Source: Austropuccinia psidii
Taxonomy: Eukaryota; Basidiomycota; Pucciniomycetes; Pucciniales; Sphaerophragmiaceae
Direction of reading: 5' to 3'
Assembly: GCA_023105745.1 (NCBI GenBank)
Contig: JALGQZ010000011.1
Coordinates: forward strand, 13,168,975 to 13,232,974
Length of the DNA stretch: 64,000 nt
The notes beneath the pieces were generated by a model. That model was not told the DNA's origin. It was given only the letters and a program-made list of their open reading frames with translations, and did no database searches. The translations under genes were made by a program, and so were the position numbers. Shown one piece after another: positions 53,244 through 63,100 of the stretch. The first letter of the stretch is position 1. Each line of letters begins with the position of its first letter.

Positions 53244-54974
53244 TGAAAGGTTTGACTATGAAACAATAAGTAAAATATTACAAATTGTACTCTTAATTAT
53301 CTAAAGTAATGAATAATAAGATCAGAAATAATTATAGTGATGAAAATATATTTTAATTTTAGTATAAAACTATTTATATTATCTAAATAAGTAAAATCAA
53401 TATCAATCATATTATAAGAATAATATATTGCAATAAATATGTTGATATTTAATAATCAATGTATTAATGGCAATTGATTATTTTTACCAAAAAAAAATGA
53501 ATCTGTGAGAACTTGTTATTTAAGAATTAAGAAAGAATTTTTTACAATCAAATTACCAATGTTGAAGTGCTATATCAATTTAAATACTATTTATATTAAG
53601 AATATAAGTATTAAGAATAATAATAAAGATAGAAAAAATATAATAAGAGAAAATAACTAACTTTTAACACTTAAGTATTTTTGTGTGGACTTAAAGATTT
53701 TAACATAATTGGAAGAAAACAATAAGATATTCTATTAATAACTTTAAAGCTAGTCATTACTAAAAATTTGATCTTTTGCCTTTGGTAATATGATATTTTT
53801 ATTCATAAAGAACAAACAAATCACCTTTTATGTTCATGTTTGAGTGTTTTTGACACATCTGAGAGAGAAACAGAGGAAGAAGAGGTCCTTTCATAGTAAA
53901 GATCCTTCACTACAGTGACGGGACACCTTATACTAGGCGTTTACTGGTGATATCCAGTGGAGTTGTTCATTATTTTAAGGTTTGGTAATTCTTAAATCAT
54001 TTTTGAACCTTTTTATCTCACTATTAGCCCATATTTTAGAGTTGTGACTATAACTCTGATTTGATGACATCATAAGCTTGGAAAATGAGTTATTGCTGTG
54101 TATTATAACACTTTTACACTTGAAATACTAGTATCTAACCCTTTCATCTCTTATTTCACTGCTCACTCAAAATAGGATCAGAGATAATGATCATAAATGA
54201 TCATGCTTAAGCCTAGAACCTGACCCTTAATGACTTTTAAGTTATTTATGCTCAAGAAATTTAAAGAATGATTTCTTATAGCTTGGCATTTCCTTACAAA
54301 GATTTCAAGAGTATCTCATCACATAATCAAAACTCTTTTTTTGATGATTTTTCTTTAAACTCATCTTTTCTAGCAAAATATTCTATTTTAGACATAAAAC
54401 CATCATTTCATAAGGTCATAACTTTTATATCATGAAGAGAACTACATAATTACTCAAATAAGAGTTATTAGAAGCTTAATATCCACTTTGTTTGGGTTTG
54501 GACCACTCTTAGATTGAAGTGGTCAATAGCTATGTCTATTTTTCCCAATATACTGTTATAAGTTTTACCCTTTTTATAGCTTTCCAAATGAATTTTTTGT
54601 TTTGATCTTACATCCTTTCTGTTTTAACTGTTTCTGGATGAACCTTTTATCATGTGTAATTCAAAATTTACTCTCTCATAACCATGAATATATGCACTGA
54701 TCCTAAAAGTGCATATACCCATGTTTCCTCAGTAAGAATTGGTTTTACAGATATGGAATAAAGATTTCATATATGTGGTTTTTGTTGGGGAGCCCAATTT
54801 TGTAATTTATTTCACATTTTTATTCAATTTCTTCTGATATAATCAAGAATTTCTGCCTTTTTATTGAATTTTTGCTGATTTTAATTTTATAATTTGCATT
54901 GTTATTGTTAAAATGGTTTCGTAAAGCTATGTTGTGACCATTTTTCATATGAGGTCATATTCTGAAGGCTCACA
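53244..54974 (-). repeat. Element F 3' LTR
   Basis: Plus-strand TGAAAGGTTTGACTATGAAA to GAAGGCTCACA, 1,731 bp, related throughout to the solo LTR at 4489-6509. In element orientation it starts TGTGAGCCTTCAGAA at 54974. It adjoins the C-terminal end of a minus-strand Pol, so it is the 3' LTR. Confidence 0.78.
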
Positions 54975-55180
54975 TTACCAATTACCAAAGAAGATTGTGC
55001 AAAAGGCTGATATGGCTAATTAGGGTATTATTCACTGGCCTACCTCTTAAATACAATGTCTTTGTTTTGAGGCTCAATAATGCTTACTTTTCCTATTCTT
55101 TGGGTCTTCTTTCATTTCTGAACCTCCTTAATCGTTTATCAGTATTAGTTATATATTTCTCAAGTAGCCATTCATCTTCT
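54975..55180 (-). other. Element F 3' non-coding region
   Basis: Short region between the Pol end and the LTR. No feature beyond a TTTGGTAATTGGTAA run beside the LTR. Confidence 0.4.
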
Positions 55181-56731
55181 TGAGATGGGTTTCTGTACCT
55201 CACAAGGTACTACCTTGCTTTCTTGCTTATTGTCCTTATTTATTTGACGAATCTCACAATTTTCTTCTCTTCTTCTTCTAGAGGGGCAATTTAAAGTTGT
55301 GGTCAAATTCTTGGGGTAAATAATTCCTTATCACTTGGGCTATAAGATTTTATCAGACTTACAGGGAAAGCTGGGTGTTTGTGCATTAATTCACATGTTA
55401 AATTTAGCCGTACAGCATTAGGGCCATACAGGAATTTTATCATAAAGGGTCCTTCAAAGGAATATTTTAGTTTCTTTCAATCTTTAATATTATCAAAGCT
55501 CAAATTTGATAATGATACTAAGTCTCCTATTTTAAAATCAGGTGGCTTGTGACTTTTGTCCCATCCTTTGCTTGCATATTTGAAAGAATCTTGAATACAT
55601 ATATTTTCATGATTTCTCGCTTTTTCAAGCATTATGTTGAAACTTCTTTCTGTTGGATGTATATCAACCTAGTCCTTTATAAGAGTTTCATAAGGTAGTC
55701 TTGGATTAAATCCTTTTTCAACATGTCAGGTGTTTCAGAACTTGAAGAATGACTTGATTTCTTGTATACCAGCTCTAGAGCTGGTAGGCGAGTACACCAA
55801 TCATGGCTAAAGCAAATGAATTCTCTCAATTTTAATCCATAGGGACCAAATATTCTGATCATGTCTCCTAGATTTTGGATCATTATGTCTACTATTCTAT
55901 CAGTTTTAGGGCTATATTATGTTGAGAATGATAGCTTTGTGACAAATAAGTTTTGGAGATTTTTCCATAAGGCTGAAGTCAATTTGGGATCTCTATCACT
56001 TATGATATTTTGGGATAAGCTTGTATGGCTCAATACTCTATTCTATATCATTACGGCTGTATCCAAAGCTGTTCTATCTTTATAGCTTGGTAAGAATTTC
56101 TGGGTCTTTCTGTACCTATCAACTAAAACTAGGTATGCATTGAAGCTTCTGTCTCCTCCTTGAAGTAGAGCTGTTACCCAGTTCATATGAAATATTACCC
56201 ATGGGGATTTTGGTTTTTCTCTTTTGATCATCATACCAAGCTTATTACCTGTGGCTCTATTTGCTTTTTGACACCTGTCACAATTTTTAAGTAATCTAAA
56301 CCGATTTTCTCCAATTTGGCCACTAAGAGAAGGCTTTTACTCTTTCTAGTGTCCCATATTCTGAGAGATGTCCAGATACAACACTTTCATAGAATGAATT
56401 TAGTACAGTGTTTATCAAATGTGGATCTTTCAGGGTCATAAAACATGTTTGTTTCATCATATGATAAAATATTCTATTAAGAAGGTGGAATCTTCCTTAA
56501 AAATATGCTTTTTTTCCACAATTCATATAGCTTGGAAGATAATGATGGGTTGTTGCAATCTTTCATTAAGAGTTTGAATAATATATGACAGTTATGCTCC
56601 ATATCATATCTTTCTTTGACTTGATTGAAGAATTCTGTGCCAATGTCTGTGACACGTACTCCTTCTATATAATTTTCTTCTTGTGGTACCCATGATGGGT
56701 TTTTTGGTGTATTTGCTAAGACCATCAGCAT
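55181..56731 (-). pseudogene. pol: Element F Pol: RNase H end and integrase remnant
   Basis: Leftward from 56731: linker TPKNPSWVPQEEN and VTDIGTEFFNQVKERYDMEHNCHIL (to 56477), then decayed zinc domain. The core follows: WVIFHMNWVTALLQGGDRSFNAYLVLVDRY (56234-56043), with the first catalytic Asp now Asn. Next come a decayed ISDRDP block and the segment MIRIFGPYGLKLREF ... HDWCTRLPALELVY (55883-55677). C-terminal GPF/chromo-like pieces extend to ~55180. It is the same subfamily as element C. The 5' half lies beyond element G, which interrupts it at 56732. Confidence 0.78.
56727..56731. repeat. Expected target-site duplication AGCAT (left of element G)
   Basis: The 5 bp before the 5' LTR of G. 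Its partner should follow the 3' LTR outside the window, so this is a prediction. Confidence 0.5.
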
Positions 56732-58232
56732 TGTCAGCCTGTGACTCAAAACAGAGCACTAGCATGACATCCAACATACCATAAATAATGGTATGACAAG
56801 TATTGAATAAACATATTCAATACAGGTAATAATTAAGAGAAAACAATCCTCTTAAATTAAACACCAACCTTATCCAAACAGAATAAGGAAACCTAGAGGA
56901 GAATAAACAAGTCAAAACCCTTATTTTCACCTCTCATCTAACTTATGCATATTTAAGTCATTCTATACCAAAATGGTATTTTTCTTAAAGCTCACATAGA
57001 GAGCTACACAATGATATCATCCATGTTGCTGTAACACCACTACAACTGGAGATACCATATAACCTCATTTTCAAAACCAAGTCCCCCTGAAAGTCAAAGA
57101 GGGCTTGTACAAAACTGTACAAAAGTATAACCAAATTAAAGATCTCAACAAGAGCTTTAATTTGAGACACCTTAGACCTCTGTATCTCTTAAATTGACTG
57201 AGGGATCTTGGTTCAAAGGTTTAATAACCAAAATACAGATATTCTGAAAACAAGAAAATAAACAAACCCCTGTATCTTTGGCATACACTCATACAACTGT
57301 ACAGTGTAATATACCAAACTGTAGAGCTAATCAAGCCCTACAAAACTGTATCATCAGAATACAGATATCTTCCAAATTGAAGAAGATATCTAGCATGGAA
57401 GTTTTTGAAGCCTCATACTGATGTACAAAATTACATCCAAAAACTTAAAACCCTTATAACTTTTGCTATTTGCAAGAAGGGTAAACATGAAGCATACCAA
57501 ATTGAAGATCTCATTAAGCCCTTCAATTCTGTGCTCTTGGTTTCTTGATATCTCAAAAGCTGACTGAGATATCTTGGTTGGAAGTATTTTGACCAATACT
57601 GGTCTGTACCAAACCTGTACCAACCAGTACAGTCTTGATACTTAAAATAATAGTTATTTAAAGCTTAAACCCTCCCAGAATGACTAATATTGATCTTACA
57701 TACACCAGAACAACGTCATCCAAGTGCTGACGTGGCAGGTGAAAAGTTTTTTCACCCTGTATTGATCCAGAATGATCATTTGTGGTTCCAAAACCACAAT
57801 TCTGTCTATATTGACGTCAGAATTGAGGATCCAGAACCACAGACTGACCACTGGAGTGAAAATTTCCACTCCTCTGACGTGTGAAGAGTTAATAACTCTT
57901 GACAGTCTTGAAAGATATAAAAAGAAGGGTTTTCCCCTTGAAAACCCATCATCTTATCTTACTTTACCAATATTCTTACGTGACAAGACTGTTATTCATC
58001 GGTAGTGTCCTTAGAATTATTAAAGATATAATTAGAATATAATTATTGTAGTGTTTCTTTACAGTCAAAGATATTAGAGCATTGCAACCCAGGTCCTCAA
58101 TAGACTCATCACCACTGTTACCATGTAGCAGTAGGACCTGAAGACTTTATTTTTATTTATTTTGACGTGTCACAGTCATAGTGCTAGCTTGTATTTACTA
58201 TTTTTAAGCTACTACATAGACTCACCCTGACA
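56732..58232 (+). repeat. Element G 5' LTR
   Basis: 1,501 bp, TGTCAGCCTGTGACTC to ACTCACCCTGACA, close to the 1,506-bp LTRs of B. Palindrome at 57781-57798, TGACGT at 57728 and 57875, TGACGTCA at 57812-57819, TATAAAA at 57916-57922. The open frame at 57690-57884 follows these conserved hairpins and is not a gene. Confidence 0.94.
57728..57922 (+). promoter_or_regulatory. Element G U3 promoter cluster
   Basis: TGACGT (57728), TGTGGTTCCAAAACCACA (57781), TGACGTCA (57812), GAGTGAAAATTTCCACTC (one mismatch from the B hairpin), TGACGT (57875) and TATAAAA (57916), with the spacing seen in B. A Pol II promoter with CRE-like sites is inferred. Confidence 0.55.
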
Positions 58233-58235
58233 TTT

Positions 58236-58250
58236 TGGGGGCCTGGCAGT
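58236..58250 (+). other. Candidate primer-binding site of element G
   Basis: TGGGGGCCTGGCAGT begins 3 nt after the LTR. It differs from B in its last bases (GGCAGT for GGCCGT). Confidence 0.45.
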
Positions 58251-58328
58251 TGTTTTTTCAACCTTATTGGACGTGTTTGAACTGAATTAGGCGCAAAATT
58301 CAGTTATTTAAAAGGTATTTCATTAACA

Positions 58329-59082
58329 GTAAGTAAAATTTCGAATTTTTTTTATTTTATATTATTATCATTATTTTTTTTTAGAGTCATACATCATATA
58401 TACAAATTTTTTCCTCCAAAAAATATATATTACAAATATTTTTTGTTGAGAATAAGAGTACATATCCTCTTTTTTATTGTATTGCAATATTTTCCACGAA
58501 ATTTGATAATCATACAACAGTATTATTTAAACTTCAATAAAATAATAATATACAAACAGTATATTATTCATTTTACTATTCTTTTTCACCAAAGTGCGTG
58601 AAAATTAATATAGAAACAATTTATTAATAAATAATTAATAAATATTAAATAATAAAATAATTTTTTATTATTTATAAGGAATATTTTAATTAAATATTTC
58701 CTTTAAAACAAGATATCACTCAAATTGACGTGAAAACTTGTAATTAATTGATATTTTTTATCAAGTGTTATAATAAATATTATTTATAATATTTATAATA
58801 ACAAATCAAATTTATTATAATTTAATAAATTTGATGTGTTTATACAAAAACACAATAATATCCAAGTGAATCATTCAAAAAACACTTGGATATTACAGTT
58901 TTCACTTATAAAACATAAGTGAAAAACTCAAAAACTGTTATTTTTCAATAAAAACATATAAAAATAATACAAAAAACATAATAATACTTAAAAATTTTGA
59001 AAAATAACAGTAGAATTGAATATAATCATTTTGTTTTATCATAAAATACTGATATACAATCTGAAATATCTTTTCTGAATAG
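58329..59082 (+). other. Predicted intron 1 of element G (creates a split start codon)
   Basis: 754 nt: donor GTAAGT after CATTAACA, acceptor TTTTCTGAATAG, branch-like CTGAT at 59049-59053. Splicing joins A58328 to TGGAAAAAGAC, giving AACATGG, a strong fungal start context. The leader 58233-58328 has no ATG of its own. Confidence 0.72.
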
Positions 59083-60170
59083 TGGAAAAAGACTACATTC
59101 CACTAGAAACCCAGTCACAAGGAAATCCATCCATGACAGCCTCAGAAGACAGAGAGGTGCTGCCAAAAACCAAGGGCAAGCAGAAAAGACACAGTGAAGT
59201 GACAATCAACTCTAAAGATTGGACACCAATAGCTGTGCCAAGGGCCAAAAAACCCAGAAAAGCTGCAACAAAACCAGTTGGATCACCAAAAAAAATTGAG
59301 AAACAGAAAATCACTGTTATCAACCCAGTTGTAAACTCTAAAGGCAAATTGCCAAAGAGTATAGATCATAAATTTGTACAAGGGCCTGCTAAAGGTAAAT
59401 AAACCTTGAAAAATACAACATTTTTTATTGTTTGTCATTTTTTAACATTGTTAACATGACACCTCCACTTCTTAGAGATCTTGGATTCCCAAAAAATCAA
59501 CCAGAACACTGGCCAAGAAGACACAGAGGAAGAAGAACTGGAGCAAATGACCAGCAAAGGACTTACCATCAGGGAACTCCTACCCAAGGTCTTGTTCCAA
59601 ATCAAATTCAACCCAGAAGTCCAACCAGGAGATTGGACAGATGCAGAACAGGTCCTCCAAATACCAAAACTCCTGAGAGACCTCTTCACATGGAGCATGG
59701 ACAACAAAATGTTCACTATGGCAGCATCATGGGCAGAAGTGGGGATAACAACCCAGAAGATCTGTCTCAAGAAGATGGCTTGGATGGAACTTATGACAGA
59801 AATGGAAGGTTGGAATCCCAACAAGAATTTCAAACTCTTAGAAGAAAGAGCAACCAGAATCAAAGAGAACCAGGTAGCCATACAAGCCATAGAGAGATCT
59901 TGGCACAAGGAAGAGCCCAGTCAGATTCAGGTACCCCCAGGAATGGAAGGAGAAGTCCCATCTTCCCCACAACAATCCAGCAGTTCCAGGCCCTACAAGC
60001 CAAAGGAAACTTCATCCAAGGCTCCCCAACCCTTCCAGGTAGTTTCCAACAGGCGAAAAGGAGCCCAAGGGAAAAACAAAACTTCTTTCAACCAGACGAA
60101 GAAAGACGCAGACCCATTGATGAAAAAGCTGATGGACTTAGTCCAAGAAGTACACAAAAGCAAGAAATAG
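59083..60170 (+). CDS. Element G accessory protein (spliced; join 58328, 59083-59394, 59476-60170)
   Basis: The predicted CDS is 1 + 312 + 695 = 1008 nt, giving 335 residues and a stop. Residues 1-105: MEKDYIPLETQSQ, then a Lys/Ser/Pro-rich basic part with VINPVVNSKGKLPKS and FVQGPAKE. Exon 3 is acidic (EDTEEEELEQM), then helical (LRDLFTWSMDNKMFTMAASWAEVG), then Ser/Pro/Gln-rich and basic, ending LMKKLMDLVQEVHKSKK. The same protein is recognisable in A and B. The first codon exists only after splicing of intron 1. Exon 3 lies wholly inside Gag-Pol in another frame. No known domain; a nucleic-acid-binding or Gag-helper role is a guess. Confidence 0.68.
59395..59475 (+). other. Predicted intron 2 of element G (holds the Gag-Pol ATG)
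   Basis: 81 nt, AAAG|GTAAAT to CCACTTCTTAG, with TTAAC branch-like motifs at 59442 and 59452. It joins codon phase 1 and keeps the accessory frame open. The Gag-Pol ATG (59456) is 20 nt before its end. Unspliced, the exon-2 frame stops at TAA 59400-59402. Confidence 0.68.
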
Positions 60171-63100
60171 TTGTACCTACAAATAGTTTTGATAGTTCTG
60201 ACTCAATAGACCCAGAATTAATGACTGAAACTACAATCCACACTCATGAGTTTGAAAAGAAATTCACATGGACCAAATTGGCCCAATTCATGGATTGGAC
60301 ATATGAAACCTCAGGAAAAATGAGAACAGAAGTGGAAACATTGAAAGAAGCAAATGCTTTCCAAGCAACAGTCATCAAAGACTTAAATAAAAATCTGGCC
60401 AAAATTTGGACAGAATTTGAAAAAACTAACACACAGTTGAATTCAATTCTAGAAGAACAACAAACTGTGAGAAGGGACCTGAGGAGTATCCAGCAGCAAC
60501 AGGATAACTTTGACAAAGAAATTGATTACCTCTATGACAGGGAAGACAATCAATACCCTCCAACACAAGGTCAACCTACTACCTCTACAAAATTGAAAGA
60601 AGAGGATAAAGACTATGACCAGGAACCTGAATATCAGATTCCAAAGTTAAGATCAGAGTCAGTGTACCAGGATGGGGAAAATATCAACTATTCAGAGAAA
60701 CAGGCACTAAAACAGTTACCAGAAGTAACAAACTGGCCAAAGTTCTCAGGAATTGGGGAATATGACCATATGGAAATCATTGACTATATTGATGGACTCT
60801 TTGTTGATGTCCCAAAGATACCAGACTACTGGATCACAACAAGACTTAACACAGAATTCAGAGGCCATGCAAACATATGGTATACTGAGATGAAAGAAAT
60901 ACATGGCAGGAAAAGCTGGCCATGGTGGAGGAACCAGATTATACAAAAGTATAGCAATGGTAGTTGGATCTGGCAAAAGACCATGTCCTTTGAAAGTGAT
61001 AGATACTCCACAGAAAAAGACCCATATGAATGGTGTCTCAAACAAACAAAGAGGCTAAAAGCTATTGATCCCAATATGACAATAGAAATGAGAAACCATA
61101 AACTCCTAACAAAATTGCCAGGAGACCTAGAACATGCAGTCAAATGCAGATGTAACAACATCAGCAGCATTGATGACATAGCAAATGTCATACAAGATGT
61201 GAGAAAAAAAACCTCCATAGGAAGGTACACATCCTATAAACCAAACTTCAAAGACAAGAGGTCTGAAGTTAAAGAGACAAACAAAGAAAAAGGGAAAGAA
61301 ACCCCAAATAAGAAATATGTGTGCCACAACTGTGGATCACCAGACCACTATGCCAACAATTGCACAAAACCAAAAAAGAAAATATATGCAATTGATGAAG
61401 AATCAGAAGAAGAACAAACAGGTGAAAAATCTGATTCTGACAGCATGGGAAATGGTATGAGAGCAGAATCACAAAGTGAACCTCATACCATAGAAGAATA
61501 CATAGTGGAATGCAATGAAGAAAGTTCACTTGAAATACAAGACATTGAACTGGATTCAGAAATACCACAAATAACAACAGACAAAGAGCTCTGTAAGCAC
61601 ACACAGAATGCACAAACATTCCTGGTAACCCCAAATAGAGGGATGGGATTCATTCATGGAACAGCTACAAAATTGACAGTTTACATTGAGAACTGTAAAC
61701 ACCCAATGATCATTGACACAGGAGCAAGTTGCTCCATAGTGGCAAAAAAATACTTGAAACAACACTTCCCCAAATGGGAAGAAGAGATAATCCCAACAAA
61801 AGCTAGAAACTTTAAAAGTGCATCAGGCAAAATGCACTCACTGGGGACAGTAATCAAAGAGATAATTATCCCACACCAAGAAGGAAATATCAGACTGGAA
61901 CCTGAATTTGTAGTTCTAGAGAATGCACATGTACAAGGATTCTTACTAGGTACAGAGTACCAAAGAATGTATGGTATGGATATTTGCAGTAGTAAAAACA
62001 GATATCTTACCATAGGTACAAACAAAGACAAAAAATTTTCCTTTGACATAAATCATGTAACAAATGATAACACCTTGAAAGAACTAGTGGAAGAATTCAA
62101 AGAAGCCCAATATGGCACTCAACTGACCAGTAAAATGAAACTCAACTTACTGAAAGTATTGAGAAAGCATGGAGGAGCTTTTGCAATAGGAGATGAACCA
62201 CTAGGAAAAATCAAAGGACATGATATAGAATTATATCTGGATGTAGAAAGACCATATCCACCTATGCTTAGGAGAACACCATACCCAGCCAGAATGGAAA
62301 CTAGGAAAGAAATTGAGAAACATATCAATGAACTCCTAGAAATGGGGGTAATAAGAAAAATAGGACATAATGAGATAGTAGAGGTCACTACACCAGTCCT
62401 TATAACTTGGCATGATGGTAAATCCAGACTATGTGGTGACTTCAGGGCTTTGAATAATTACACCAAAGCAGACAGGTACCCCATCCAAAGGATACCACAT
62501 GCACTAGATAAGCTAGCAAAAGCCAAGTTTATTACAAAAATGGATTGCATGAAAGGTTTCCACCAGAATGGGGTGAAACCAGATTCCATCAAATTGCTAA
62601 CAATTATATGCCATATGGGCATATATGAATATACTAGAATGCCATTTGGCATTAAGAATGCACCAGCCCATTTTCAGAGGATGATGGATACCATATTTCA
62701 AGATGAAATAATGGAAGGGTGGATGGTAGTGTACATTGATGATATCATAATGTACTCAGAAACATGGGAAGACCATGTGAGGAAAATTGATAAAATATTG
62801 GGAAAATGTACACCAATCAACATGAAGATATCTCTTAAAAAATGTAACTTTGGACAGCAAGAACTGCTAGCCCTAGGACACAAAGTTTCAGGTTTGAGTC
62901 TAGCTATAGACCAAAATAAAGTTGTTGCAGTACTGAAGAAACCAGTACCAAAGAACATTAAGGAAATGCAATCTTTTTTGGGCTTTTCTAGTTACTATAT
63001 AAGCCACATAAAAAACTTTGCACACATCACTAGTAGCCTATACAAACTGCGCTCAAAAGATGTAGTCTTTGAAATCACCAAAGAAAGAAGAGATGCATTT

